Source: a virus. From it: a stretch of DNA of 42,453 nucleotides. The notes beneath the pieces are model-generated. The model was not told the origin of the DNA. It searched no databases and saw nothing but the letters and a program-made list of their open reading frames with translations. Made by a program: the position numbers and the translations under genes. The stretch spans positions 1 to 42,453 of IMG/VR virus record IMGVR_UViG_3300025929_000026; one strand, 5' to 3'. Shown here piece by piece: positions 23,299 to 30,304 of this stretch (its first letter is position 1; every line of letters begins with the position of its first letter).

Positions 23299-24025
23299 CC
23301 AATCAATCGCTGAAATCAGCAAGGCGTTCGTTAAAGCGCAATCAGAGTTCAATGCAGCGCGCAAGGACAGTGCCAATCCTGCCTATCGCTCGAAGTATGC
23401 GGACCTGTCGAGCGTGATTGAGGCGACACAGGCGGCGCTAAACAAGAACGGTATCGCCATCCTGCAAGCTCCGCAACTCGAAGGGCAGATGGTGACGGTA
23501 ACAACCCGGCTGCAGCATGAATCGGGAGAGTTCTACGAGTCAGACCTATCTCTTCCGGCAGTCCAGCGTGATCGATTCGACGCGCAGAGCGTGGGTTCGG
23601 CTATTACCTATGCCTGCCGCTATGGGATGCAAAGCGTTCTGTGCGTGCCGCGTGAGGACGATGACGGCAACGCAGCCAGCGGCGTAGGAACGAAGGAAGT
23701 GGCTCAGGCAGTGGCCAAGAAGAAGATCGAGGAACACGAAGCCAAGCAGGCGAATCACGTACCAGCTATCTTCTACACGTGGTACGACGAGAGTCAGACC
23801 GCGCGTATCGAGGGCGACAAAGCCCTGATGACGGCAAACAAAGACCTGCTGGAGCCACTGTGGGATGGCACGGTGCGTGCCGTGGTAGCCAATGCCGACC
23901 AGCTAGAATCGCTAAAGTTTCACTTCCAAGAGCGAAACGTTAACTTCAAGCTGCTGAAATCGATCGAGCCGATGGAAACGCAGCTCAAGAAGTCGATTGA
24001 AGCGGTGAAGGCAAAGAAGGGCTGA
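23255..24025 (+). CDS. erf: ERF-family single-strand annealing protein
   Basis: This 256-residue protein shows the ERF pattern. It has an N-terminal helix (SIAEISKAFVKAQSEFNAAR), then NPAYRSKYADLSSVIEAT, the beta strands VTVTTRLQHESGEFYES and the conserved GSAITYACRYGMQSVLCV. The C-terminal 90 residues are charged and variable, as usual for the family. ERF proteins pair complementary single strands and can circularise or recombine phage DNA. With RusA (30564) this gives a recombination system in a phage that lacks a recognisable polymerase. Confidence 0.85.
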   Translation: MENEFQMVNKGFRTSQSIAEISKAFVKAQSEFNAARKDSANPAYRSKYADLSSVIEATQAALNKNGIAILQAPQLEGQMVTVTTRLQHESGEFYESDLSLPAVQRDRFDAQSVGSAITYACRYGMQSVLCVPREDDDGNAASGVGTKEVAQAVAKKKIEEHEAKQANHVPAIFYTWYDESQTARIEGDKALMTANKDLLEPLWDGTVRAVVANADQLESLKFHFQERNVNFKLLKSIEPMETQLKKSIEAVKAKKG

Positions 24026-24026
24026 G

Positions 24027-24341
24027 ATGCGCTGGTCGCAGGTCAAAGATCATTTGGCGCTCTGCATCAAGGAAGGGCGCATCCCTGATGATGAGCCAAT
24101 CGTGCTCAAGTTCCCGCGCCAGCTGGCTAAGAAGCGCATCAAGAACACCGAGGCCAAGAAGCGCGTTACGTGGATAGCCACCCCGGAAAACTACAGTGCC
24201 GTCCATGCCGCGCGAAACTACGTGATCGAGGCAGTCGGTGGGAATCCGGTGATCGCGGATAAGCTCATCGCTGAGGTGCTGATGACGATCCCAGCGGAGA
24301 CTTGGCGGAGTTTTGAGGAGAAAGGCGACTGTGAAGCGTGA
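24027..24341 (+). CDS. Small protein next to the annealase
   Basis: This 104-residue protein begins one base after the annealase stop. It is basic in the middle (KFPRQLAKKRIKNTEAKKR) with a helical end (AVGGNPVIADKLIAEVLMTI). It could bind DNA or partner the annealase, but no family is recognised. It overlaps the HNH gene by 11 bases. Confidence 0.65.
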   Translation: MRWSQVKDHLALCIKEGRIPDDEPIVLKFPRQLAKKRIKNTEAKKRVTWIATPENYSAVHAARNYVIEAVGGNPVIADKLIAEVLMTIPAETWRSFEEKGDCEA

Positions 24342-24690
24342 CAATATCCTGACCGAACTAAGGAACTTTGAGGACCCGCGCAGCTACGTTCGGCGCGACG
24401 AATCCGAAGTACTTTACGGCAAGGACTGGAAAAAGCGCGTGGCGGAACTGCGAGAGCGATGCCAGGGGCGTTGTGAATTCATCCGGCCAGCGGTAATCGA
24501 TAGTCGAGGTGCGGAATTAATTCCCGCGCAGCGATGTTTCAACGAAGCCGCGGACCCGGACCATGTTACTAAGCGCAGCCAGAGACGTGATGACAGGCTC
24601 TCCAATCTTCAAGGTTTGTGTCGTTTTCACCACAATTTGAAGCATTCAGAAAAGCATCCGCAATGGACAAAACGTGAATTACGGCCCTGA
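24331..24690 (+). CDS. HNH endonuclease
   Basis: This 119-residue protein is started here at GTG 24331. It has the HNH core: CQGRCEF (zinc Cys pair), DPDHVTKRSQRRDDRL, then NLQGLCRFHHNLKH with the Asn and His of the beta-beta-alpha-metal site. A phage HNH can be a homing-type enzyme or aid packaging and recombination. Here it sits in the recombination cluster, not next to the terminase. The end overlaps the next gene by 17 bases. Confidence 0.8.
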   Translation: MKRDNILTELRNFEDPRSYVRRDESEVLYGKDWKKRVAELRERCQGRCEFIRPAVIDSRGAELIPAQRCFNEAADPDHVTKRSQRRDDRLSNLQGLCRFHHNLKHSEKHPQWTKRELRP

Positions 24691-24931
24691 CATCTACGTC
24701 GGCTACTGGGTGATGCGCCGGCGCTACGAGCGCATATTCGTGCCGTATTTCAAGCAGAACCCTGATAAGCCCGTACAAGGCTATTGGGCGCAATGGAGCA
24801 CGGAATGGAGATTCTGGGACGAGGAGTGGCCGGATGGCGTGGTCGAAGGCGAAGCGGCGCGAATGGATGCGGGAATCGCGGAAGCGGCAGCGAGCAGCGG
24901 AAGGACGAACCGTCAAAGGAGCATGGTCTAA
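24674..24931 (+). CDS. Aromatic-rich small protein
   Basis: This 85-residue GTG-started protein is rich in Trp and Tyr at its start (YVGYWVMRRRYERIFVPYFK, GYWAQWSTEWRFWDEEW). The last third, from about residue 54, overlaps the next gene by 98 bases in another frame and has low-complexity Ala/Glu character, so it may be a dispensable tail. Function is unknown. Confidence 0.5.
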   Translation: MNYGPDIYVGYWVMRRRYERIFVPYFKQNPDKPVQGYWAQWSTEWRFWDEEWPDGVVEGEAARMDAGIAEAAASSGRTNRQRSMV

Positions 24932-25172
24932 GCTGGTGGAAAAGTATCTCGGCATCCCGCGCAAGCGTAAGTATTGGCATATCGCCCAGATCGAGTGGAA
25001 GTTGAGACACAAGCGAGGGCTAAAGCCGCGCGCGCCGATCCCGATTGACCGCGCAACGGCCTTACGCTGCGTCCTGTCACCGCTGAGGCTCAAGCGCTGG
25101 CACGCCGCCGAGAAGGTGCGCATGTACGAGGCGAATCCGAAGCGCGGGCTGCACGAGAAGGACAGCGAGTGA
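24834..25172 (+). CDS. Basic DNA-binding-like protein
   Basis: This 112-residue protein starts at ATG 24834 behind GAGGAG. It is strongly basic (WSKAKRREWMRESRKRQRAA, LRHKRGLKPRAP). The first 30 residues match the style of phage proteins with an R-x-W-R-x-x-N helix next to HNH genes. It ends in a GTGA overlap with the methyltransferase. A DNA-binding or methyltransferase-partner role is a guess from charge and context. Confidence 0.55.
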   Translation: MAWSKAKRREWMRESRKRQRAAEGRTVKGAWSKLVEKYLGIPRKRKYWHIAQIEWKLRHKRGLKPRAPIPIDRATALRCVLSPLRLKRWHAAEKVRMYEANPKRGLHEKDSE

Positions 25173-25867
25173 AGCCATACTACGAGCACGCAGGCATCAC
25201 GATTTATCACGGGGATTGCCGGGAGATTTTGCCGTCGCTAGAGCCAATGGATTTGCTGTTGACTGACCCTCCCTATGGAATCGGGGTGGCAAGGCGGACA
25301 TTCGGGGCTGGTCGAATCAATGGTAAAAGCGGTCTTAAAAACGCCAATGGGGATCATTACCAGCCGAAAGAATATAAGAAATCTGACTGGGATGATGAAC
25401 CAGCGGACGGTGAACTAATCAGATTGGTGCGGTCACTTTGTAAAGATCAGGTGATATGGGGCGGAAATTATTTTGAATTGCCTCCATCAATGCGCTGGCT
25501 TGTATGGGATAAGTGCAACGATTCCAATGATTTCTCGGATTGCGAACTAGCTTGGACGAATCAGGACAAGGCCGTGCGCATGTTTCGCTATCGGTGGAAT
25601 GGAATGCTGCAGGAATACGGCGGACGCCACAAAGAGGAGCGCCTGCATCCAGCCATGAAACCGCTACCGCTGATGAAGTGGTGTCTGAGCTTCTTCCCTG
25701 ATGTACGGACTGTACTGGACCCTTTCTGTGGCTCAGGAACGACGCTGCGCGCGGCGAAGGATATCAGCATCAATGCTATAGGTATTGAGCGCGAAGAGCA
25801 TTACGCAGAGATCGCCGCCAAGCGCCTCTCGCAAGAAGTGCTTGACTTTTCCGGCGGTGCTTTATAA
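25169..25867 (+). CDS. DNA adenine/cytosine-N4 methyltransferase
   Basis: This 232-residue protein starts at GTG 25169. Motif order is DPPYGIG first (residues 32-38) and DPFCGSGTT near 184-192, which defines a beta-class amino-methyltransferase. LHPAMKPLPLMKWCL precedes the SAM motif, as in this class. It methylates adenine N6 or cytosine N4 in a short site using SAM. With no restriction enzyme nearby it is probably a solitary protective or regulatory methylase. A promoter lies inside its last 25 bases. Confidence 0.85.
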   Translation: MKPYYEHAGITIYHGDCREILPSLEPMDLLLTDPPYGIGVARRTFGAGRINGKSGLKNANGDHYQPKEYKKSDWDDEPADGELIRLVRSLCKDQVIWGGNYFELPPSMRWLVWDKCNDSNDFSDCELAWTNQDKAVRMFRYRWNGMLQEYGGRHKEERLHPAMKPLPLMKWCLSFFPDVRTVLDPFCGSGTTLRAAKDISINAIGIEREEHYAEIAAKRLSQEVLDFSGGAL

Positions 25868-25870
25868 ATT
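25842..25870 (+). promoter_or_regulatory. Promoter at the end of the methylase gene, for the gene-free locus
   Basis: TTGACT (25842-25847) and TAAATT (25865-25870) are 17 bases apart, with TATAAA overlapping as an alternative -10. No start codon with a plausible gene follows. A structured stretch begins at 25890. This suggests transcription of a noncoding RNA starting near 25877. Confidence 0.5.
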
Positions 25871-25876
25871 CGCAAA

Positions 25877-26460
25877 CGGATAAAAGTTTCGCTGGGAAGT
25901 GGTTATCCAACGGCTCCTCAAAGCAGCCGCCTTATGCCACTTCCTCAGCGACTCTTATAAGCGAAATGGCTTTGTCCCCATTTCCTGTTCAATCCCGAGT
26001 CTCTCAGCGTCACTCTCGCAGCGCCGTACCGCAGCCCGCGCTGAAAATGACGTGTTCAGTTTGCTGGCAAGGACCGTTCTCATGGGAACTCGCGTCGAGA
26101 CAAGTAAAGAGCGTCCATACGCGTTGGAGTCAGCTCATTTGGTTCTTCAACCGAGTTTCCTTGAAAACGGTCTGCGCTGTGCATATTCCTCATTTCGCAG
26201 GAAGATAAGCCACATTTCAACCGGTGAGAGACGCTCAACACGGCGGGCGTCTGATAGGTCTGGTGTGTGCGCGCGAAACCGCTGCGTAATTGCCGTTTGG
26301 CTGGAATCCAGCAAGGACTAGCTCTAAACACGACTTGGAGATGGCTAGGGGCTCTGCCCCCCGCCCCCCGAAGTCAAAGGCCAAGAGCAAAGTCAAAGGC
26401 TAGGGTGAGAAGGGGCGCCGTGTGCCTTAAGCCTGCCACGCAACATTCCTAAAATAGTCC
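25877..26460 (+). ncRNA. Gene-free, structured locus; candidate noncoding RNA
   Basis: About 580 bases hold no frame that looks like protein. Pairings visible by eye: CGCTG+GGAAGTGG (25890-25902) with CCACTTCC-T-CAGCG (25937-25950), 13 bp with one bulge; inside it CGGCT/AGCCG; GAAATGG/CCATTTC (25963-25984); TCAGCG/CGCTGA (26004-26044); AGACGC/GCGTCT (26229-26252); GCTGG/CCAGC (26300-26312); and GGGGC/GCCCC (26348-26360). A T-loop-like GTTCAATCC is at 25987. Size and phage origin recall GOLLD- or ROOL-type RNAs, but no match is claimed. No T-tailed terminator was found. Confidence 0.45.
26371..26400. repeat. Direct repeat AAGTCAAAGGC, two copies
   Basis: AAGTCAAAGGC occurs at 26371-26381 and again at 26390-26400, 19 bases apart, with AAGAGC between. 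Purine-rich repeats of this type occur in intergenic DNA of some Acidobacteriota as I remember it. They could also be a binding site. They follow a C-rich stretch and GGGGCTCTGCCCC. Confidence 0.6.
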
Positions 26461-26489
26461 TTGACAGATATTCGCACATATTGTAATTA
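26461..26489 (+). promoter_or_regulatory. Promoter with a perfect -35 box
   Basis: TTGACA (26461-26466) is followed after 17 bases by TAATTA (26484-26489); TGTAAT at 15 bases spacing is the alternative. ATG 26496 lies exactly six bases after TAATTA, so the mRNA would be leaderless or nearly so. No Shine-Dalgarno is visible for that gene. Confidence 0.6.
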
Positions 26490-26495
26490 ATGAGC

Positions 26496-26636
26496 ATGAG
26501 AACCAACCGCGTAGTAGTTCTGCTGAGCGACGACGAAATGCAATTTCTCTTGAATCAGGCGTGCGCTGTACCGCTGAGCATTTGGATTCGCAATCTGATT
26601 CTCAAGCAACAAGATGGCAAGAAAAAGAGCAAGTAG
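26496..26636 (+). CDS. Ribbon-helix-helix-like regulator, 46 residues
   Basis: MRTNRVVVLLSDDEMQFLLN begins with a basic strand and continues as strand-helix-helix (NQACAVPLSIWIRNLILKQQ), the outline of Arc/MetJ-type ribbon-helix-helix proteins. The end is very basic (QDGKKKSK). ATG 26490 is also in frame, two codons upstream. It comes first after its own promoter and could repress that promoter or the divergent control region. This is the best candidate for a DNA-binding regulator in the genome. Confidence 0.6.
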   Translation: MRTNRVVVLLSDDEMQFLLNQACAVPLSIWIRNLILKQQDGKKKSK

Positions 26637-26677
26637 CGGGGGCGGGGCGGCTGACGGTCTAATGGAGAGGGACGAAG

Positions 26678-26911
26678 ATGGAAGAACTAAATTTTGGTAT
26701 TGAGGGAACCGAGTCGGATAAAGCTGAGATTTATTGGCACCATCGTAAGCCAGCACTATTGCCTTGCCCATTCTGCGGTAGCGAGATTTTATTGCTTGAA
26801 AACCTGACAGATGCAGATGATTTCTACGTGCATTGCCAAAGCTGCAAAGTCCAGCAAATAGCTAACTACACGCGAGATGAAGCGATTCGACGCTGGAATA
26901 GTCGTGTTTAG
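26678..26911 (+). CDS. Lar-like restriction-alleviation zinc protein
   Basis: This 77-residue protein contains LLPCPFCGSE, HCQSCKVQQ and TRDEAIRRWNSR, the CPFCG...C..C...EAI..WN pattern of the Lar family. Lar of the Rac prophage reduces restriction by host type I enzymes. The start is ATG 26678 behind GAGAGGGACGAAG. Near the DNA methylase, it suggests two layers of anti-restriction. Family members often bind zinc and their exact action is uncertain. Confidence 0.75.
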   Translation: MEELNFGIEGTESDKAEIYWHHRKPALLPCPFCGSEILLLENLTDADDFYVHCQSCKVQQIANYTRDEAIRRWNSRV

Positions 26912-26948
26912 CGGGCCACATCTAGCGCGGGAGGAGGGGGACAGGGTA

Positions 26949-27296
26949 ATGTACAACCGAGTTGATGCAGTAATTGGAGCGAAAACCCTTCGATGGTTCG
27001 CTGCGAAACGCCCTGACCGTTGCTTCTACTGCGGCGTTGCTGTTGTTTACACACGCAATCAGCGGAATGGAGATTTCGACCCTCGCAATCCAAATTTGGC
27101 GACGAAGGATCATGTTGTTCCAAGAGCAAGGGGCGGTCGCAAGGGGAAACACAATATCGTGAAAGCGTGCCAAAGGTGCAATTTGATGAAAGGTAGTCAA
27201 CACATCTCGAATCTTCGCGTTGCTCTTACAGGTAAAAGAGACGGATATTTTTACGGTGAGATTGAGTTTAGCAATAGACAGAGCGTGCGCCGATGA
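26949..27296 (+). CDS. HNH endonuclease 2
   Basis: This 115-residue protein is started here at ATG 26949 behind a long G-rich stretch. The HNH core is CFYCG (zinc pair), KDHVVPRARGG with the conserved DHV, and NIVKACQRCNLMKG with the second zinc pair and Asn. The basic N-terminus (AKTLRWFAAKRPDR) could bind DNA. It overlaps the next gene by ATGA. It may be a stand-alone homing nuclease or a DNA-processing enzyme. Confidence 0.8.
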   Translation: MYNRVDAVIGAKTLRWFAAKRPDRCFYCGVAVVYTRNQRNGDFDPRNPNLATKDHVVPRARGGRKGKHNIVKACQRCNLMKGSQHISNLRVALTGKRDGYFYGEIEFSNRQSVRR

Positions 27297-27607
27297 GCAA
27301 CGCAGAGACACGCAAGGGGCGCTACGAATGGAGAATCGAGAAGTATGGGACCACATGCGCGATATTTGAGGGAGACCGCCGGGTAGCCTATTTCTATGGC
27401 GCAACCGACGATTGGACGCACGAAGAAGCCAGAGCCAATGCGGAAAGGGCTGTTGGAAATGCATCTCCTGAACGCGAGCGGCTAGCTAAGTGGATGATTC
27501 AGCATGGCTTCGCCACAGGTCACGGCGATACGTTTGAGGATTTGTTGGATGCGATGACATGGCAAGTGGCTGAAAAGAGGAATCCGGACGAAAGGAAACG
27601 GCGATGA
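27293..27607 (+). CDS. Early protein, unknown
   Basis: This 104-residue protein starts with an ATGA overlap. It has beta-like RYEWRIEKYGTTCAIFEGDR and helices (EEARANAERAVGNASPE, ERLAKWMIQHGFATGHGDT). The pattern of a C-terminal helix after H.F.TGHGD.F..LL is shared by small phage early proteins. No catalytic motif is evident. Confidence 0.65.
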   Translation: MSNAETRKGRYEWRIEKYGTTCAIFEGDRRVAYFYGATDDWTHEEARANAERAVGNASPERERLAKWMIQHGFATGHGDTFEDLLDAMTWQVAEKRNPDERKRR

Positions 27608-28038
27608 CCCGGAGCAACCCTAAGCCGGTCGAAGGGGCGCGAGAGCTGCTGGTGAGGCTGCGAACGCCTTATGGCGCCCAGGGATTACTTCTTGAGATTA
27701 ACGCTGAGATGCGCGAACTAATCGGCAAATTTACCGGCATGGATTTTAGCAACCCCGCCGACATCTACTTGGCGATGCGCCACTTAGAGGAGTTTCTAAA
27801 TCGGCAAAATAATCGGCACGCCGATGCGTTGGAGGCCGCTCTCTCCGCTGCTCCCGCGCCCACGGCGATACCTACCGTCGATGAAATAGCTGAAGCTATG
27901 GCGGATGCGCGTTTGTGGAAAGGTTCGTGGACGAAGATGTGTGAGGCTGAGCGTAACGTCATGCGCCAAGGTGCAGAGGGCGTGTATTCGTTGTTGGAGC
28001 GCTGCGCAGCCAAGGAGCAAGCCGATGGACAGCGGTGA
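27604..28038 (+). CDS. Modular early protein, SNPK...EGA type
   Basis: This 144-residue protein begins MTRSNPKPVEGARELL, echoing MSNPKLVEGALRELTEA at 29597. The end (ERCAAKEQADGQ) is repeated at the end of the 28496 gene, and the DNA coding GSWTKM has a second copy at 29196-29217. These shared ends indicate domain swapping within this operon. The middle is helical. The composition recalls Ea22-type phage early proteins, whose role is poorly known. Confidence 0.6.
   Translation: MTRSNPKPVEGARELLVRLRTPYGAQGLLLEINAEMRELIGKFTGMDFSNPADIYLAMRHLEEFLNRQNNRHADALEAALSAAPAPTAIPTVDEIAEAMADARLWKGSWTKMCEAERNVMRQGAEGVYSLLERCAAKEQADGQR
27918..27939 (+). repeat. 22-bp repeat, copy 1 (copy 2 at 29196-29217)
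   Basis: GAAAGGTTCGTGGACGAAGA plus TG occurs identically at 29196-29217. The two copies are read in different gene contexts, and in copy 2 the final ATG is a start codon. With the other repeats in 27.9-30.3 kb it points to internal duplication or recombination. Confidence 0.85.
28005..28031 (+). repeat. 27-bp repeat, copy 1 (copy 2 at 29062-29088; partial at 28485-28502)
   Basis: The 27-base block starting CGCAGCCAAGGAGCAAGCCG is identical in both full copies. Its last 18 bases occur a third time at 28485-28502. Each copy carries GGAG followed by ATGGAC, so it ends one gene and supplies the ribosome binding site and start of the next frame. Confidence 0.9.
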
Positions 28039-28069
28039 CAGAGGGGCGGAAGGCGCGCTGGGAAAATGA
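28025..28069 (+). other. 14-codon mini-frame coupling two genes
   Basis: ATG 28025 follows GGAGCAAGCCG and opens a 14-codon frame. Its TGA overlaps the next gene's ATG as ATGA. It is built on the same repeated start block as 28496 and 29082. It may be a decayed gene or a short leader that couples translation of 28066 to the gene upstream. Confidence 0.4.
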
Positions 28070-28506
28070 TAATCCCTTGGAGAGAAGTAGCGATTGGTGA
28101 TGTCACGATTACTGGCAAGCGCGGCGGTACTCTTATCGAAATGCAGGGAGAGTGTCCGCACAAAAGGCTTCAAGCGGCTGAGGATGGAGAGATTTTGACC
28201 TGCCTCGACTGTGATAGACAGGTGAGTGCATGGTGGGCGCTGATGCGTTTTGCGCGCCAAGTGGATAAATGGAAAGAAAGTATCGAGAGTCGCGCCAAAG
28301 AGATTGAGGATGCATCGAAGCGAACCGTTGTATTACGCGCGGCCCTAAAGGTCGAGGAGGCGTGGAGACGCAGAAAGTTCAAGCCATGCTGTCCACACTG
28401 TCACAAACCAATCGGGCCGGAGGATGGATTCGGGCGCGAGCAAATGAGAATCGTGAGCAGAAATGTCGTGTGCGGGAAGCGAGGGGAGCAAGCCGATGGA
28501 CAATAG
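28066..28506 (+). CDS. Two-zinc-site early protein
   Basis: This 146-residue protein has ECPHKRLQ...LTCLDCDRQ near the N-terminus and CCPHCHKPI near residue 107, which could bind two zinc ions. A charged helix (WKESIESRAKEIEDASKRT) lies between. The end GKRGEQADGQ comes from the repeated start block. I recognise no family. A nucleic-acid-binding role is plausible. Confidence 0.65.
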   Translation: MIIPWREVAIGDVTITGKRGGTLIEMQGECPHKRLQAAEDGEILTCLDCDRQVSAWWALMRFARQVDKWKESIESRAKEIEDASKRTVVLRAALKVEEAWRRRKFKPCCPHCHKPIGPEDGFGREQMRIVSRNVVCGKRGEQADGQ

Positions 28507-29098
28507 GGAGAGGGCGGCGAGGTGGCGTAGGAAAGCAGTTTTGTGCCAAACGCAGGGACTCCGCGACGATAGAGCAATGCATCGAGCAATCGTCTATAAC
28601 GAATGCGCTGAAGAACTTGAGGCGGAGGCGCGTGCCGCCATCGAAGGGGAGCCACCGCGCAAGTTTCCGATTCAAAAGGCTACACCTATTCCGTGGAGCT
28701 TGGCTGAACGCGCATATCGAACCTATGCCGAACATTACGGTAGGCAGCAATCGCTGGAACGGTTAGCGGAGCGCGGTGGCTTTGGGTGGAGCGAGTTCTT
28801 GCATCTTTACTACGGCGACACGACATACGCCAAAAAGGAAGAGATGCAAGCGCGGTGGGATGCCGACGAACTAGCGCAAACCAAGTTGAGAATCGCTGAA
28901 CTGGAGCGTGTGGCCCCTGCTCCCGCAAGAGATGGGGTGCGCGAGGCGATTCGTCAGCGAATCTTAGACTTGCCTGAACAGCGCATTGGTTCAGGAAATT
29001 CTACGTGGGACGACTGCGAGCCGATTATTTATCTTCGTAAGCGCGACGTGCTGACCGCGCTCGCAGCCAAGGAGCAAGCCGATGGACAAGCCATTTGA
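28496..29098 (+). CDS. Modular helical early protein
   Basis: This 200-residue protein is started here at ATG 28496 behind GAGGGGAGC. It contains AEARAAIEGEP, coded by a 32-bp block also found in the 29597 gene, and ends TALAAKEQADGQAI, coded by the 27-bp repeat. The N-terminus is basic (DNRERAARWRRKAV). A central aromatic helix (ERAYRTYAEHYGRQQSLERL) is distinctive. The family is unknown, and it shares modules with three neighbours. Confidence 0.6.
   Translation: MDNRERAARWRRKAVLCQTQGLRDDRAMHRAIVYNECAEELEAEARAAIEGEPPRKFPIQKATPIPWSLAERAYRTYAEHYGRQQSLERLAERGGFGWSEFLHLYYGDTTYAKKEEMQARWDADELAQTKLRIAELERVAPAPARDGVREAIRQRILDLPEQRIGSGNSTWDDCEPIIYLRKRDVLTALAAKEQADGQAI
28622..28653 (+). repeat. 32-bp repeat, copy 1 (copy 2 at 29726-29757)
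   Basis: A 32-base block beginning GCGGAGGCGCGTGCCGCCAT is identical at both sites and is read in the same frame, coding AEARAAIEGEP. It lies inside two different genes about 1.1 kb apart, which would allow homologous recombination and deletion between them. Confidence 0.9.
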
Positions 29099-29222
29099 TG
29101 CTGGCCCATGCATGAAGCACGGCGCGATGTGCTGTGAGGAATGCTCCGAGGAAGTGCGCGATATCCTCGTGATTATCGATCGATGGGAGCCCGTCGAAAG
29201 GTTCGTGGACGAAGATGAATGA
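29082..29222 (+). CDS. 46-residue Cys-rich protein
   Basis: The frame starts at ATG 29082 inside the repeated start block (GGAGCAAGCCG). CMKHGAMCCEEC gives four cysteines and a histidine in 12 residues, a compact zinc site. An acidic amphipathic end follows (EEVRDILVIIDRWEPVER). It overlaps the previous gene by 17 bases and the next by 8. Confidence 0.55.
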   Translation: MDKPFDAGPCMKHGAMCCEECSEEVRDILVIIDRWEPVERFVDEDE

Positions 29223-29433
29223 CTTTTGTCCGAATTTCATGAAGGGGGACAGGGCCGTCTCCGAGGGGCTGCTGGAGGCGCTCAAGCCATTTGCTGAATT
29301 CGGTCAATACCTGCTCGACCATCCGCGCAAGGGCATTAGTGAAGAAATGTACGGCTGGGACAATGCGATTTTCATCCGCAAATCGGATTTGATTCGCGCC
29401 GCCGAGCTGGAACGCGCACTGGAGTCCGCATGA
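29215..29433 (+). CDS. Ea22-like small early protein
   Basis: This 72-residue protein contains LLEALKPFAEFGQYLLDHPR, the EAL.PFA.FG helix seen in many short phage early proteins. It ends IRAAELERALESA, coded partly by the 35-bp repeat shared with the end of the 29597 gene. The ATG lies in the 22-bp repeat. Function is unknown. Confidence 0.6.
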   Translation: MNDFCPNFMKGDRAVSEGLLEALKPFAEFGQYLLDHPRKGISEEMYGWDNAIFIRKSDLIRAAELERALESA

Positions 29434-29449
29434 CCTGCCGCAAGCCGAA
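29415..29449 (+). repeat. 35-bp repeat, copy 1 (copy 2 at 30286-30320)
   Basis: A 35-base block beginning CGCACTGGAGTCCGCATGAC is identical at both sites. Each copy carries the last codons of one gene (ALESA), an ATGA overlap, and the first codons of the next (MTCRKPK). The genes starting at 29430 and 30301 therefore share a duplicated stop/start junction. Confidence 0.9.
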
Positions 29450-29600
29450 ACGGAAGGGACCCAAGCCAAAGAAGCTAAAGATGACTCCAGAATTGGAGTT
29501 GGCGATGATTCGCGGCTCAATGGACCTAATCGCGCTGAGGTTAGGGTTTATGAGCTGGCGCAAGCTAGAGCAGCTCTCGCGGAAGGGGCGTGGCAAATGA
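29430..29600 (+). CDS. Short basic protein
   Basis: This 56-residue protein starts at ATG 29430 (ATGA). The first 18 residues are nearly all basic or Pro (MTCRKPKRKGPKPKKLKM). A helix-turn-helix-like segment follows (TPELELAMIRGSMDLIALRL) and a basic end. It looks like a DNA-binding protein. The first seven residues are shared with the 30301 gene. Confidence 0.6.
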   Translation: MTCRKPKRKGPKPKKLKMTPELELAMIRGSMDLIALRLGFMSWRKLEQLSRKGRGK

Positions 29601-30304
29601 GCAACCCAAAGTTAGTCGAAGGGGCGCTGCGAGAGCTTACTGAAGCTGCGCGTGGATTCATCGACGGTAAGCCTAAGACGTTGCGACGCTTGCGTAATGC
29701 GACCACTGAAGCAGAGCGGGCGCTGGCGGAGGCGCGTGCCGCCATCGAAGGGGAGCCTCAGCCAGTCGGTCATACAAAATATCGACTCGTTGAAGCTGGC
29801 AAGTTGACGGGTCACTGGGAATGTGAGTGCGGCGCTGACCTAGGCGACGCGCCGATTGATGAGATCAACGAAATTGCACTTGAACATGCGCGACAGGCCG
29901 AGCGAGTGCTCGAAGCCCCTCCGCGCGTTGAGCCACTAGGTCCGTGCATTTGCGGACCAGGCCACGTAGGTCACATGGAAGCCTGTCCAGCGGGATACAT
30001 CAAGCCAGCCGCAGCCCCACTACCAACCGCGCGGGAGGACGCTTTAGCTAAGGAGATCATTCGCGTCAATAAATATCCTGAGAAATACCCGATTACGAAG
30101 GCTGAAGGCTGGCATGTTCTTGTGGATATGGCCGAGAAGGAGCTTGTGGCACCCCAGCCCCTCTCCGAGGGGCGGTTGCGGGAGGCGCTGGAGGCCGTGA
30201 TTGCTGCTGACGATATCGGCCTCAACACGCAAATGGACCCTAAGTTCGCGGCTCAATTCCAAAAAGCTGCACGGCTTTGTGCCGCCGCACTGGAGTCCGC
30301 ATGA
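29597..30304 (+). CDS. Mosaic early protein with zinc pairs
   Basis: This 235-residue protein looks assembled from modules. MSNPKLVEGALREL is shared with the 27604 gene, and ARAAIEGEP is shared with 28496. CECGADLGDAPIDEINEIAL and CICGPGHVGHMEACPAG are two possible metal sites, and the end is LCAAALESA. A helix REALEAVIAADDIGLNTQ precedes the end. The tail-end module is shared with 29215. Function is unknown. Confidence 0.6.
   Translation: MSNPKLVEGALRELTEAARGFIDGKPKTLRRLRNATTEAERALAEARAAIEGEPQPVGHTKYRLVEAGKLTGHWECECGADLGDAPIDEINEIALEHARQAERVLEAPPRVEPLGPCICGPGHVGHMEACPAGYIKPAAAPLPTAREDALAKEIIRVNKYPEKYPITKAEGWHVLVDMAEKELVAPQPLSEGRLREALEAVIAADDIGLNTQMDPKFAAQFQKAARLCAAALESA

Noticed and set aside
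25970-26020. tRNA suggested by GTTCAATCC
   Set aside because: The T-stem does not pair, and no acceptor stem or anticodon arm can be drawn.
25899-26321. 140-codon plus-strand frame in the gene-free locus
   Set aside because: It has no ribosome binding site, contains a mix of Ser/Arg/Cys without recognisable folds, runs through strong hairpins, and competing frames on both strands are equally long.
26348-26372. GGGGCTCTGCCCC hairpin as a terminator
   Set aside because: It is followed by C-runs instead of T-runs on the plus strand, and the reverse strand has no T-run either.
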